The notes: generated by a model from the sequence alone, not told the origin. Positions 44,993 through 54,571 are shown, counted from the first letter of the stretch. The stretch: 64,000 bases of DNA from Acidobacteriota bacterium (GCA_018000455.1 JAGNJW010000001.1:326311-390310); one strand, 5' to 3'. Translations and numbers: made by a program.

Positions 44993-46369
44993 ATGCCGTC
45001 GCTGCCGCCCGCTCTTGCCGTTGGAGCCCAGTACGACAGCCTGCTCCAGGCGGCCCTGACTCAGTTCTTCGAACGGGCCTCGCTCGAGACGGAGCCCGTA
45101 CCCTCCCCGTCGTCCGACGGTCGGCTGGCCATCGAACCCACCGGTGACCCGGCGGCGCTCTCGATCCGCTGGTTTGGCACCCGCTACACGCTCCGGGTGC
45201 CGCCGTCGCGGCCCTTCACGCTTCATGAGGTGCGGTTCGCTCGCGCCATCGGCGCCGTGCTCTCGGCCCGCTACCGGGCGATTCTGAGCCCGCAGCTGAT
45301 GGTCGAGCGCGACGACCTCTTTCGCGGCGAGATCGAAGATCGCTACATCGGTGCCTTCTTCGACCGTGAGCCCTACCAGCTGCAGAGCGGGGTGGCCGTG
45401 GCGTCCGATCGCTTCGCGCTGGCGATCGAGATGATGCGGGCGGCTGCCCTCTCGACCTACGAGAACCAGCCGATCTCGACCGGCGTGCTGCTGCTCGGCA
45501 CCGACGAAGATCCGGTGGGCCACTATCCGGCCGCCGAGCGCGATGCCCTGCACTACACGGGCGCGCTCGCCTCGATCAAGAGCTTCTACCGGCTGGCTGA
45601 CGGCCTGCGCACCGTGTTCCTCGTCAACCGCGCCGGTCGCCTGCTCGACATCGTGGACATCAACCGCTGGGCGATGGCGGCCGGGCCGATTGCGCCGCTC
45701 GACGTGCCCTGCGCGCAGGTCTACGCCGGGCATGCCAGGGCCACGGTCGCCGGCCCCCACGTCTGCGTCGTGCTGAACCCGCGTCGCGAGATCAAGGTGT
45801 TCGCGGAAGGGGCCCAGGTCTTCAGCTTCAGCCACGCCAACTGGCGGCTGCTCGATCAGATGTCGAAGTACGCCCTCTGGCAGACCGCCGTCGGCAACCC
45901 GGCGCTGGCCGAGCGCGTGTTCCGCACGGCGCTCGATCTGTCGGACGCTCGCCAGGGCGCCCTCTTCGTCGTGCTGCGGCGGCCCATCGAATCGCTGGCG
46001 CAGCTGGTCGCCGCCGCCGACCGACTGGACATGGAGCTGCTGGGGTTGCCGGTCGCTTCGGGCGCCCCGTCGCGTCGCGACCTGCTGCACCTGCTGGCCG
46101 GGCGCACCATCACCGAACTGGACCCGAGCCTGCTCGCCGCGCTCGCCACGCTCGACGGCGCCACGGTGACCGATGCCGATGGCACGATGCTCGCCGTGGG
46201 CGCCATTCTCAGGCATCCGCTCACGAGCGAGCACTCCAAATCGGATGGATTGGCTGAAGGCGCCCGTACCACCGCCGCCATCGCCGCCAGCCGGTTCGGG
46301 CCCGTCATGAAGGTCAGCGAAGACGGCCTCATCACTTGCTACGACGGCGGTCGCGTGTGGGACCTGTGA
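44993..46369 (+). CDS. DACNV-DAC protein, diadenylate-cyclase-like with degenerate GTRHR motif
   Basis: 458 residues. The N-terminal part resembles the DACNV sensor domain found before DAC (c-di-AMP synthase) domains; a DAC-like C-terminus follows. D388-G389-A390 matches the conserved DGA motif, but the GTRHR motif reads G423-A-R-T-T427, losing the His and second Arg that hold ATP. Otherwise the TDADGTMLAVGAIL and VMKVSEDGLITCY strands fit. Cyclase activity is doubtful; nucleotide binding remains possible. TATGAT (44969-44974) lies 18 nt before the ATG. Confidence 0.7.
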   Translation: MPSLPPALAVGAQYDSLLQAALTQFFERASLETEPVPSPSSDGRLAIEPTGDPAALSIRWFGTRYTLRVPPSRPFTLHEVRFARAIGAVLSARYRAILSPQLMVERDDLFRGEIEDRYIGAFFDREPYQLQSGVAVASDRFALAIEMMRAAALSTYENQPISTGVLLLGTDEDPVGHYPAAERDALHYTGALASIKSFYRLADGLRTVFLVNRAGRLLDIVDINRWAMAAGPIAPLDVPCAQVYAGHARATVAGPHVCVVLNPRREIKVFAEGAQVFSFSHANWRLLDQMSKYALWQTAVGNPALAERVFRTALDLSDARQGALFVVLRRPIESLAQLVAAADRLDMELLGLPVASGAPSRRDLLHLLAGRTITELDPSLLAALATLDGATVTDADGTMLAVGAILRHPLTSEHSKSDGLAEGARTTAAIAASRFGPVMKVSEDGLITCYDGGRVWDL

Positions 46370-46442
46370 CCCCCGCAGGACGGCGCTGGCGCGCAGCCTC
46401 TCCGGCCGAGTAAGATCGCGCCCTCCCCTAGACGGTTGCTTC

Positions 46443-47348
46443 ATGCAGGTATTTCTCACAGGCGGTACGGGCTACATCGGCGCGGCCGTGCTCGACGCCC
46501 TAATCAAGGCTGGCCATCACGTCACCGCGCTGGTGCGCGACCCGGAGAAGGCCGCGCGCCTCGAAGCGCGCGGCGCCACGCCGGTCATGGGTGAGCTGAC
46601 CGGGCCCGCTCGCTACCTCACAAAGGCCGCGGCGGCCGACGCCGTCGTGCACACCGCCTACGAGGCCACGCCGCGGGGGCCGGCGGCCGAGCAGGCCTTC
46701 CTCGACGCGGTACTGCCGGCGCTGGCGGCGGCGGCCGCGCCCCGCGTGTGCCTGTTCACCTCAGGCATCTGGGTGCTCGGCGCGTGTCCTGCAGCCGTCG
46801 ACGAGGGCGCGGCGACGGCCCCGATTCCGCTGGTCGACTGGCGGCCGGCAAACGAGGCGCGGGTCCTGGCCGCCGGTTCCACCGCCGTGCGCACGGCCGT
46901 CATCCGGCCGGGCATCGTCTACGGCGGCGCCCAGGGCATCGTTTCCGACATGTTGAAGGATGCGCTGAACGGACTCGTGCGTGTCATCGGCGATGGCAGC
47001 AACCGCTGGCCGTTGGTCTACCATCGCGATCTGGGCGATCTTTACGTCCGTATTCTGGGATCAGCCGACGCCTCGGGAGTGTTCCACGCCACCGACGACC
47101 AGGACGAACGTGTCGGCGACATCGCCGACGCCGTCGCTTCCTACGTCGATCCCCGCGCCGATATCCGCCATATGCCGATCGCGGAGGCGCGTGCCAAGAT
47201 GGGCCCCTTCGCCGACGCGCTGGCGCTCGATCAGGTCGTGCGCAGTCCCCGTGCCCGCGCCCTCGGATGGACGCCCACCATGCGCGGGATCACCGGCAAC
47301 GCGCCACGCCTGTTCGAGGAGTTCCGGCGCGCCGCAGGACGCGGGTGA
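46443..47348 (+). CDS. NAD-dependent epimerase/dehydratase family protein (atypical SDR)
   Basis: 301 residues. Rossmann N-terminus MQVFLTGGTGYIGAAVLDAL, then LFTSGIWVLG and VIRPGIVYGG, LVYHRDLGDLYVRIL. The catalytic YxxxK Tyr is not evident where expected, as in many atypical SDRs of this type, so reductase or epimerase chemistry is uncertain. Overlaps the next gene by GTGA and may share its glycan pathway. Confidence 0.75.
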   Translation: MQVFLTGGTGYIGAAVLDALIKAGHHVTALVRDPEKAARLEARGATPVMGELTGPARYLTKAAAADAVVHTAYEATPRGPAAEQAFLDAVLPALAAAAAPRVCLFTSGIWVLGACPAAVDEGAATAPIPLVDWRPANEARVLAAGSTAVRTAVIRPGIVYGGAQGIVSDMLKDALNGLVRVIGDGSNRWPLVYHRDLGDLYVRILGSADASGVFHATDDQDERVGDIADAVASYVDPRADIRHMPIAEARAKMGPFADALALDQVVRSPRARALGWTPTMRGITGNAPRLFEEFRRAAGRG

Positions 47349-48637
47349 TCGAGCTCTCAGTCGTCGTGCCGGCCGAGGGCGAGCCGGCCGCGGGCGCCGC
47401 CGTGGCGCGCATCGCGCAGGCCGTGTCGGCGCTCGGTTGCCGCCACGAGATCCTGTGCGTCACCTCCGACCCCAGCCTCACCGCCCTGCCGTCCGAGGCG
47501 GTCCGGATCGTGGCGCCTGTGTCGGCCGGCTACGGGGCGGCCCTGGCTGCTGGCGTGGCTCAGGCCAGCGGTACCTGGGTGCTGACGATCGACGCGGATG
47601 TCCTCGACCCGAGCCGGGTCGTGCCCGATCTGTGGGCGCGACGCCGCGAGGCCGACGTCGTCATCGGATCGCGCTACGTCGAGGGCGGCCTTGCCGACAT
47701 GCCCTGGTGGCGGCACGCCGGCAGCCGGCTGCTGAACGGCGTCTTCGGCCGCGGACTCTCGCTCGGCGTGCGCGACATGTCGAGTGGCGTCAGGCTCTAC
47801 CGCGGCGCGGTCCTGACGGCGGCCGGGCCGTTGCCGGCCGGCCTCGACGCGCTGCAGACGGTGCTCGTCAAGGTCTACGCCGAAGGCTGGCGCGTCATCG
47901 AAGTGCCGTTCGTCTATCGCGCCGATCCGGGTGGCGCATCGCACGCGCGCGCCCAGCGCTTCGCCACCGACTATCTGCGCACGTTCTGGCGACTGTGGAA
48001 GCTGCGCAACTCGATCGAGTGCGCTGACTACGACGCCCGCGCCCACGACAGCGCCATCCCGCTGCAGCGCTACTGGCAGCGCCAGCGCTACCGGCACATC
48101 ACGGAGCTCATCGCCGGTCAGGGACCGGTGCTCGACGTCGGCTGCGGATCGAGCCGCATCATCGGCGCACTGCCACCCGGCAGCGTGGCCGTCGACGTGC
48201 TGCTGCGCAAGCTCCGCTACGCGCGCCGTTTCAAGCGCCCGCGCGTCCATGCCTCGGGCTTCGAACTGCCGTTTGCCGACGCGAGCTTCCCCTGCGTGCT
48301 GTGCTCGCAGGTCATCGAGCACGTGCCGAAGGAGTCGCCGATCCTGCCGGAACTGGTGCGCGTGCTGGCGCCGGGAGGCCGACTCGTGCTCGGCACGCCC
48401 GACTACGCGAACTGGGAGTGGGTCGTGACCGAGAAGCTGTATGGCTTCTTCGCACCCGGCGCCTATGCCGACGAGCACATCGCGCACTACACGCGCGCCG
48501 AGCTGGTGGCCAGATTCGAAGCCCTGGGCTTTTGCCACGAGGCCACTCGCTACATCCTGCGCGGCGAGCTGATTCTCGCCTTCCGCAAGAGCGCGTCCGA
48601 CGGCCAGGGGCCGGGGAGGGCAGCGGCGCGTGGCTGA
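47345..48637 (+). CDS. Glycosyltransferase family 2 / SAM methyltransferase fusion
   Basis: 430 residues from GTG 47345. Residues 1 to about 215 are GT2, DPM1-like: LSVVVPAEGE, GTWVLTIDADVLDP (DxD), VVIGSRYVEGG, DMSSGVRLYR and VIEVPFVYR. Residues about 250-415 are a class I methyltransferase: VLDVGCGSSRIIG, SQVIEHVPKESP and LAPGGRLVLGTPDY. Likely transfers sugar to polyprenyl phosphate and methylates a related substrate; neither substrate is known. Confidence 0.85.
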   Translation: MIELSVVVPAEGEPAAGAAVARIAQAVSALGCRHEILCVTSDPSLTALPSEAVRIVAPVSAGYGAALAAGVAQASGTWVLTIDADVLDPSRVVPDLWARRREADVVIGSRYVEGGLADMPWWRHAGSRLLNGVFGRGLSLGVRDMSSGVRLYRGAVLTAAGPLPAGLDALQTVLVKVYAEGWRVIEVPFVYRADPGGASHARAQRFATDYLRTFWRLWKLRNSIECADYDARAHDSAIPLQRYWQRQRYRHITELIAGQGPVLDVGCGSSRIIGALPPGSVAVDVLLRKLRYARRFKRPRVHASGFELPFADASFPCVLCSQVIEHVPKESPILPELVRVLAPGGRLVLGTPDYANWEWVVTEKLYGFFAPGAYADEHIAHYTRAELVARFEALGFCHEATRYILRGELILAFRKSASDGQGPGRAAARG

Positions 48638-48659
48638 CGCCGCGGCAAGACGTCACGGC

Positions 48660-48665
48660 TATACT
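48660..48665 (+). promoter_or_regulatory. -10 element TATACT before the M28 peptidase gene
   Basis: TATACT ends exactly 6 nt before ATG 48672; leaderless start likely. Confidence 0.45.
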
Positions 48666-48671
48666 CTCGCC

Positions 48672-50321
48672 ATGACGTCTCGTTCGCTTCGTGCGCTCGC
48701 GGTCACGGCCGGCCTGGCCACGGCCGCCGCCTGCTCGTCGCCTATCGCGCCACCGGCGCCCGCGCCAGCGGAGTCCGAAATCACGGCCGCCCGCATTGCC
48801 GCGCACGTGCGCATGCTCTCGCACGATCACTTCGAGGGACGGGCGCCGGCGACGCGCGGCGGTGAGCTCGCCACGGCCTATCTCGCCAACCAGCTGGCGC
48901 TTGTCGGCGTCGAGCCGGCCGGCGACAACGGCACCTGGTTCCAGGACGTGCCGATCGTCGAGGCCACCGTGGCTCGCTCGTTCGCGCTCACCGTCCCAGG
49001 CCGCACGTTCAAGTACCCTGACGATGTGGTGGCGTTTTCGGGTGTCGAAGACTCGAAGGTGTCGGTCACCGGCGAGGTCGTCTTCGTGGGACACGGCATC
49101 GTGGCGCCGGAGCAGAACTGGAACGACTACGCGGGGGTGGACGTGAAGGGCAAATGGGTGCTCGTCATGGTCAACGATCCGCCGGCTCCTGCCAGCGAGC
49201 CGACGCTGTTCGGGGGCAAGGCGCTGACCTACTACGGCCGCTGGACCTACAAGTTCGAGGAGGCGGCGCGGCAGGGCGCGGCGGGCGCGCTGCTCATCCA
49301 CACGGATGAGTCGGCCACTTACCCCTGGCAGGTCGTGCAGTCGTCGTGGACCGGCACGCAGTACTCGCTGCCGCCAGCGCCCGGTGCGCCGGCCCTCGGC
49401 GTGAAAGCGTGGATTGCGAACGCCGCCGCCGCCGATCTCGTCACCCGCGCCGGTCGCAGTCTTGACACGCTGCGATCGAGCGCCTCGACGCGCGGTTTCA
49501 CGGCCGTGTCGCTCGGCATTTCCGCCGCGGCCACCCTGTCGCAGACGTCGGCGCGCAGGGTTTCGCCGAATGTCATCGGTGTGCTCAAGGGCACGAATCC
49601 GCAGGAGGGGGTGGCCATTACGGCGCACTGGGACCATTTCGGCGTGCGGGCGGCACAACCCGGCGAGGCGCCAGATACCGATCGCATTCACAACGGCGCC
49701 TACGACAACGCGTCGGGTTGCGCGGCGGTGCTGACGATGGCGCAGGCGCTGGCTCGCGCCGGCGGTGCGCCGGGACGCTCCATCTACTTCGTGTTCACGA
49801 CGGCCGAAGAGTCGGGCCTGCTCGGCAGCGAGTACTTCGCGGCGCACCCGCCGCTGCCGATCGACCGTTTCGCGGCCAACATCAACGTCGATGGCGCCAA
49901 CTACCTCGGGCCCACCAGGGACATCGTCATGCTGGGCGCGGAGCGTTCGTCGCTCGGCACCTCGTTCGCTGAGCTGGCCAGGACGCGCGGTCGCATCGTG
50001 GGCGAAGACACCCATCCGGAGCGCGGCTACTTCTTCCGCTCCGACCACTTCCCGCTGGCCAAGGCCGGCGTGCCGGCGCTGTCGCTGAGCGAGCCGAAGC
50101 AGTTCGAGGGGCCGAACGCAGCGGCGCTCCTCGCGCAGCAGGAGGCCTACACCGGCAAGGACTATCACCAACCGTCGGACGAGTACAGTCCGGCCTGGGA
50201 TTTCAGCGGCGCCGCTGTCGACATGCAGTTGCTGACGGCGCTCGCCTGGCAGGTCGCAGCGGCGCCGGCGATGCCCGCCTACAACGACGGCGACCAGTTC
50301 GCCCAGGTCAGGAAGCAGTGA
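48672..50321 (+). CDS. M28-family zinc aminopeptidase, lipoprotein
   Basis: 549 residues from ATG 48672. Lipoprotein signal with lipobox-like TAAACSS, so exported and membrane-anchored. A PA-type insert (about 130-260) is followed by the di-zinc peptidase: TAHWDHFG with His319, GAYDNASGC, TTAEESGLLGSEYF, NVDGAN and KDYHQPSDEY give the five metal ligands and the catalytic Glu. Acts on peptides in the periplasm. Ends in TGATG overlap with the threonine dehydratase gene. Confidence 0.9.
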   Translation: MTSRSLRALAVTAGLATAAACSSPIAPPAPAPAESEITAARIAAHVRMLSHDHFEGRAPATRGGELATAYLANQLALVGVEPAGDNGTWFQDVPIVEATVARSFALTVPGRTFKYPDDVVAFSGVEDSKVSVTGEVVFVGHGIVAPEQNWNDYAGVDVKGKWVLVMVNDPPAPASEPTLFGGKALTYYGRWTYKFEEAARQGAAGALLIHTDESATYPWQVVQSSWTGTQYSLPPAPGAPALGVKAWIANAAAADLVTRAGRSLDTLRSSASTRGFTAVSLGISAAATLSQTSARRVSPNVIGVLKGTNPQEGVAITAHWDHFGVRAAQPGEAPDTDRIHNGAYDNASGCAAVLTMAQALARAGGAPGRSIYFVFTTAEESGLLGSEYFAAHPPLPIDRFAANINVDGANYLGPTRDIVMLGAERSSLGTSFAELARTRGRIVGEDTHPERGYFFRSDHFPLAKAGVPALSLSEPKQFEGPNAAALLAQQEAYTGKDYHQPSDEYSPAWDFSGAAVDMQLLTALAWQVAAAPAMPAYNDGDQFAQVRKQ

Positions 50322-51289
50322 TGACCGACGCGACGCCGCTCGTGACGCTCGCCGATCTCTTTGCCGCTGCCGAGCGCGTGCGCGGCACGGCCGTCCGCAC
50401 GCCGGTGATATCGCTGCCCTGGCCGGGCGCGACCGCGGCGCATCCGTTCCGCGTCAAGTGCGAGAACCTGCAGCCGATGGGCGCCTTCAAGGTGCGGGGC
50501 GCCTTCAACATACTGTCGCAGTTGCCGGCCGACGTTCGTGCCCGCGGTGTCATCACCTACTCGTCGGGCAACCACGGTCAGGGCGTGGCCATGGCGGCGC
50601 AGGCGATGGGTGTGCCGGCCGTCATCGTGATGCCGACGACGGCGCCGGCCGTGAAAGTCGACGGCGTGCGCAGTTACGGCGCCGAGGTGATTTTCGCCGG
50701 CACCTCGTCCATCGACCGCCAGACGCGGGCGGAAGCGGAAGCGGCGGCGCGCGGCCTCTCGATCATCCCGCCCTTCGATCACCCGATGATCATCGCCGGA
50801 CAGGGCACGGTCGGACTCGAACTACTCGAGCAGGTGCCCGATCTCGGCACGGTATTCGTGCCGATGGGCGGCGGCGGCCTCATCGCCGGCGTGTCGGCCG
50901 CCATCAAGCTGTCGCGGCCGGAAGTGCGCGTCGTCGGCGTGGAGCCGGTGGGCGCGATGAAGATGCGCGCGGCCCGCGACGCCGGGCATCCGGTGACGCT
51001 CGAGAAGTCGGCGAGCATTGGCGACGGCATCATGAACATGCGCGCCGGCGACCTCACGTTCGCGCACGTGCAGGCATACGTGGACGACCTCGTGGCCGTG
51101 CCCGACGAGGCCATGGCCAAGGCCGTCGGCTGGCTCTTCAGGAACGCGCGTCTCGTGGCCGAGCCGAGTGGCGCGGCGTCCACGGCAGCGGTGATGCTCG
51201 GTCTGGGTGCCCCGGTCGGCACGGTCGTGGCCATCGTGAGCGGCGGCAACGTGCAGCCGGATCACTTCGCGAAGTACATCACGTCCTAG
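50321..51289 (+). CDS. PLP-dependent threonine/serine dehydratase
   Basis: 322 residues. Fold type II PLP enzyme: KCENLQPMGAFKVRGAFN with the catalytic Lys, TYSSGNHGQGVAMAAQ, VPMGGGGLIAG for the phosphate, and C-terminal VAIVSGGNV. The length and lack of a regulatory ACT domain match catabolic threonine dehydratase or serine racemase; these cannot be told apart by eye. Confidence 0.88.
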   Translation: MTDATPLVTLADLFAAAERVRGTAVRTPVISLPWPGATAAHPFRVKCENLQPMGAFKVRGAFNILSQLPADVRARGVITYSSGNHGQGVAMAAQAMGVPAVIVMPTTAPAVKVDGVRSYGAEVIFAGTSSIDRQTRAEAEAAARGLSIIPPFDHPMIIAGQGTVGLELLEQVPDLGTVFVPMGGGGLIAGVSAAIKLSRPEVRVVGVEPVGAMKMRAARDAGHPVTLEKSASIGDGIMNMRAGDLTFAHVQAYVDDLVAVPDEAMAKAVGWLFRNARLVAEPSGAASTAAVMLGLGAPVGTVVAIVSGGNVQPDHFAKYITS

Positions 51290-51334
51290 GCGCACAAGGT
51301 TCGCGTTCAGGCGCCCTCGCGTCACTGATTCCGC

Positions 51335-51808
51335 ATGGCAGGCACCGTCCTCACCGTGGGCGTCATCTCCGATACGCACGGGCTCCTGCGGCCCGAAGCT
51401 GTCGCGGCGCTGCACGGCGTGGAACGGATTCTCCATGCCGGCGACCTCGGCGCAGCGGACGTGCTCGAGCGACTGAGGGCCATCGCCCCGACCACCGCCG
51501 TGCGCGGCAACGTCGACCATGGCGGCTGGGCGCAGGCGCTTCCGATGACCGAGGTCGTGCGGCTTGGTGCGCTCGACGTCTACATGCTGCACGACCTCAG
51601 CACGCTCGATCTCGATCCTGCAGCCGCCGGGTTGGCGGCGGTCATCTCCGGCCACTCGCACCAGCCACGTGCCGACTGGAAGGGCGGCATCCTGTACCTG
51701 AACCCCGGCAGCGCCGGACCACGGCGCTTCGCGCTGCCGGTGACCGTGTCGATCCTGCGAGTCGAGGGCGGCACGCTCACGCACCAGCGCCTGGACCTGC
51801 CCGTCTAG
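51335..51808 (+). CDS. YfcE/MJ0936-family metallophosphoesterase
   Basis: 157 residues. Metal-binding motifs GVISDTHG, HAGDLG, VRGNVD and SGHSHQP, ending NPGSAGPRR, match the small YfcE phosphodiesterases. Physiological substrate unknown. Followed by a 9-bp-arm hairpin. Confidence 0.9.
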   Translation: MAGTVLTVGVISDTHGLLRPEAVAALHGVERILHAGDLGAADVLERLRAIAPTTAVRGNVDHGGWAQALPMTEVVRLGALDVYMLHDLSTLDLDPAAAGLAAVISGHSHQPRADWKGGILYLNPGSAGPRRFALPVTVSILRVEGGTLTHQRLDLPV

Positions 51809-51839
51809 ACGACACCCTTGCCGCGGCTCGTGACCTCGT

Positions 51840-51871
51840 CTCGTGCCGCCGTCATGGGCCACCGGCACGAG
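51840..51871. terminator. Bidirectional hairpin between convergent genes
   Basis: CTCGTGCCG (51840-51848) pairs perfectly with CGGCACGAG (51863-51871), loop of 14 nt, between the convergent phosphoesterase and cca genes. No T-tract. Confidence 0.45.
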
Positions 51872-51912
51872 TCGTCGGCGACGAGAGCGATGTCGGGGCG
51901 GGGCATCTTTGT

Positions 51913-53295
51913 CTAGCCGCGGATCTCGACGCGTGCGGCCGCCAGGGCTTCGTCGAGCGAGGCCACCGCGCCGTCGAGCTGACGTTCGTAGACGGCGCGC
52001 AGGATCTCGCCCATGCGCGGGCCGGGGCTGACGCCGAGGGCGATGAGGTGGCGGCCGAGCAGGATGGGTGCCGGCGCCGCGTGCTCGACGCCGAGGGCGC
52101 GCGCCCGTTCGAGGAACCAGTCCATGGCCGAGCAGTCGAAGGTGCCGGCCCGGCCGTGGCAGTCGGCCCGCCCGAAACGGACCAGCAATTCGAGATCGAC
52201 GCGTGCGGCCAGACGCCGGAACGCGCCGTCGCGCACGGTGTCCTTCGCCTTGTAGAACGCGCTCGGACGCAGGTGTTCCGCGGTGATGGCGAGCACCTGG
52301 CCGCGCACGTCGACGCCGTCGACGGCGTTGATGTTGAAGCGGTCGAGCAGGGAGGTGGCCGGAGCGACGCCGGCCGCTTCGTGCCCGGGCGAACGCCATC
52401 GGCCGTCGATCATCTGCGTGGTAGACGGCTTGCCGAGGTCGTGGCACACCGCGCCGAGCATGATCGTGGCCAGCCGCGGCCGATCCAGATCGGCGTTGCG
52501 CCGTCGCGCTTCGTCGATGACCAGGAGCGTGTGCGTCCAGACGTCGCCTTCGGGGTGCCACTCGGCGTCCTGCGGGCAGTCGTAGAGCGGCACCATCTCT
52601 GGGAGTACCTGTTCGACGACACCGAGCGTGCGGGCGACGGCGAAGCCGATCGACGGCCGCTCGGCCACCAGGAGCAGCTTCTCGAACTCGCCCCAGAGCC
52701 GTTCGGCCGGCAGGTCGTCGAGCGGGATCGCCCGGCAGATCGCGGCCGCCTCGTCGTCGAGCCGCGCGTCGAAGCGGGCCGCGAACTGCAGGGCGCGCAG
52801 CACGCGCAGGCTGTCATCGGCAAATGTCCGCGGGTCGACCACGCGCAGACGCCGTGCCTCGAGGTCCGCGCGACCGTGGAAGGGATCCACGTACTCGTCG
52901 GTGAGCGGATCCCATGAGATCGCGTTCATGGTGAAGTCGCGGCGGCGGGCGGCCTCGGCAAACGACAGGTGCGGATCGCCCTGCACGGCGAACGCCGTGT
53001 GACCGCGTCCGCTCTTCGACTCGCGACGCGGCAGGGCGACGTCGATCGGGCCGAGCTTGTAGACGGGGAAGGCGCGGCCCACCGGCTCGACGCGACCGAG
53101 CGCGCCGAGCAGCGACGGCAGCGCGTCCTCCGCGATGCCGAACACCTCGAGGTCGAGGTCCTTCGACCCCCGCCCGAGCAGGCGGTCGCGGACGAAGCCG
53201 CCGACAACCAGCGCTCGTCCGCCACCGGCCCGTGCCGCGTGGGCGACGGCCCGGGCCAGGTCGAGCGGCGTGGCTGGCGACGGCACGCGGTCCAT
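51913..53295 (-). CDS. cca: tRNA nucleotidyltransferase/poly(A) polymerase-family protein with HD domain
   Basis: 460 residues. N-terminal nucleotidyltransferase: ALVVGGFVRDRLLG and KDLDLEVFGI (the DxD metal site), RRDFTMNAISWDP, FADDSLRVLRALQFAARF. C-terminal HD domain: CHDLGKPSTTQ with ITAEHL. This is the class II CCA-adding architecture with HD, which maintains tRNA 3' ends; a poly(A) polymerase cannot be excluded. The tRNAs here already encode CCA, so repair is the likely role. Confidence 0.87.
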   Translation of the reverse strand: MDRVPSPATPLDLARAVAHAARAGGGRALVVGGFVRDRLLGRGSKDLDLEVFGIAEDALPSLLGALGRVEPVGRAFPVYKLGPIDVALPRRESKSGRGHTAFAVQGDPHLSFAEAARRRDFTMNAISWDPLTDEYVDPFHGRADLEARRLRVVDPRTFADDSLRVLRALQFAARFDARLDDEAAAICRAIPLDDLPAERLWGEFEKLLLVAERPSIGFAVARTLGVVEQVLPEMVPLYDCPQDAEWHPEGDVWTHTLLVIDEARRRNADLDRPRLATIMLGAVCHDLGKPSTTQMIDGRWRSPGHEAAGVAPATSLLDRFNINAVDGVDVRGQVLAITAEHLRPSAFYKAKDTVRDGAFRRLAARVDLELLVRFGRADCHGRAGTFDCSAMDWFLERARALGVEHAAPAPILLGRHLIALGVSPGPRMGEILRAVYERQLDGAVASLDEALAAARVEIRG

Positions 53296-53378
53296 CGTAC
53301 TCGCAGGATCTTCACGGCGTCAGGCTCCAGGGCGGAATGGCGAGCCGAAAATGGGGCCTGGCCCCACCCTGTCGCCGA

Positions 53379-53384
53379 TACAAT
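53379..53384 (+). promoter_or_regulatory. -10 element TACAAT before the M20 peptidase gene
   Basis: TACAAT ends 6 nt before GTG 53391 and 9 nt before ATG 53394. Confidence 0.4.
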
Positions 53385-53393
53385 TCCGGCGTG

Positions 53394-54530
53394 ATGGATT
53401 CCGTCGAACGCCTGCTCCGCGACCTCGTTGCCATCGACTCCGTGAATCCGACGCTCGTACCGGGAGCGCCCGGGGAAGCGGCCATCGCGCGCCGCCTGGT
53501 GCTCGAGCTCGAGGCCATCGGCTTGCTGGTCGAGGTGCAAGAGGTGGCGAGCGGGCGGCCGAACGTCGTCGCGACGCTGGCCGGCCGCTCGCCAGGACCG
53601 TCGCTGATGCTCTGCGGGCACATCGACACGGTCGGTGTTGCCGGCATGGCCGCGCCATTCGATCCGGTGGTGCGCGACGGGCAGCTGCACGGACGCGGCG
53701 CCCAGGACATGAAGAGTGGCGTGGCGGCGATGATCGATGCCGTGCGCGTCGTGGCCGGCAGCGGAGGCCTTGCCGCTGGCGAAGTCGTCGTCGCCTGTGT
53801 CGTGGACGAGGAGCACTCGAGCATCGGGGCCGACGCGCTCGTGACGCGGTGGCGGGCCGATGCGGGGATCGTCACCGAGCCCACCGACCTCGACGTCGCG
53901 GTCTGCCACAAGGGTTTCGCCTGGAGCGAGGTCGTGACGACGGGGCGGGCGGCGCACGGCAGCCGGCCGGCCGACGGCATCGACGCCATCGTGCACATGG
54001 GCCGCGTGCTGGTCGCCCTCGGCGAGCTCGACCAACGGTTGCAGGCCGGCCCACGCCACCGGCGTCTGGGCCCGGCGTCGCTGCACGCGTCGGTCATCAG
54101 CGGCGGCCGCGAGCTCAGCAGCTATCCGGATCGCTGCACGCTTCAGGTCGAGCGGCGGACCATCCCCGGCGAGCCCGAGACGGCGTTGGAGTCGGAACTG
54201 GACGCGATTCTCGTACGCCTGGCGGCCGCCGACTCGACCTTCTCGGCCGCTGCGACGTCGCTCTTCGCGCGCCCGCCCTACGAGATCGCCGCCGCACACC
54301 CGTTGCCGGATGTGCTGACAGGAGCCGCGCGCGCCGCGGGCTGCCGCGCCGACACCATCGGCATGAGTTTCTGGACGGATGCGGCGGTGCTGGCCGGCGC
54401 CGGCATCCCGTCGGTGCTCTTCGGCCCGAGCGGTGCGGGCCTGCACGGCGTGGAGGAATGGGTGGATCTGGCCAGCGTCCGCCATTGTCGTGACGCGTTG
54501 GCCGGCGTCATCCGCAGCTGGTGCCGTTGA
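53394..54530 (+). CDS. M20-family zinc peptidase (ArgE/DapE type)
   Basis: 378 residues from ATG 53394 (or GTG 53391). Di-zinc motif LMLCGHIDTVGV, GRGAQDMKSGVAAM with the bridging Asp, VVDEEHSSIGADAL (catalytic and ligand Glu), VTEPTDL, the dimer-domain AAHGSRPADG, and SGAGLHGVEEWV supply the ligands. Deacylates an N-acyl amino acid; substrate unknown. Confidence 0.9.
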   Translation: MDSVERLLRDLVAIDSVNPTLVPGAPGEAAIARRLVLELEAIGLLVEVQEVASGRPNVVATLAGRSPGPSLMLCGHIDTVGVAGMAAPFDPVVRDGQLHGRGAQDMKSGVAAMIDAVRVVAGSGGLAAGEVVVACVVDEEHSSIGADALVTRWRADAGIVTEPTDLDVAVCHKGFAWSEVVTTGRAAHGSRPADGIDAIVHMGRVLVALGELDQRLQAGPRHRRLGPASLHASVISGGRELSSYPDRCTLQVERRTIPGEPETALESELDAILVRLAAADSTFSAAATSLFARPPYEIAAAHPLPDVLTGAARAAGCRADTIGMSFWTDAAVLAGAGIPSVLFGPSGAGLHGVEEWVDLASVRHCRDALAGVIRSWCR

Positions 54531-54571
54531 GATGTAGCGGTGACAGCCCCGTCTCAGCTCAGCGCCGGCCC

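Noticed and set aside
53353..53365. Short GGGGC-CTG-GCCCC hairpin before the M20 peptidase gene
   Set aside because: Five base pairs in GC-rich DNA is expected by chance; no T-tract.
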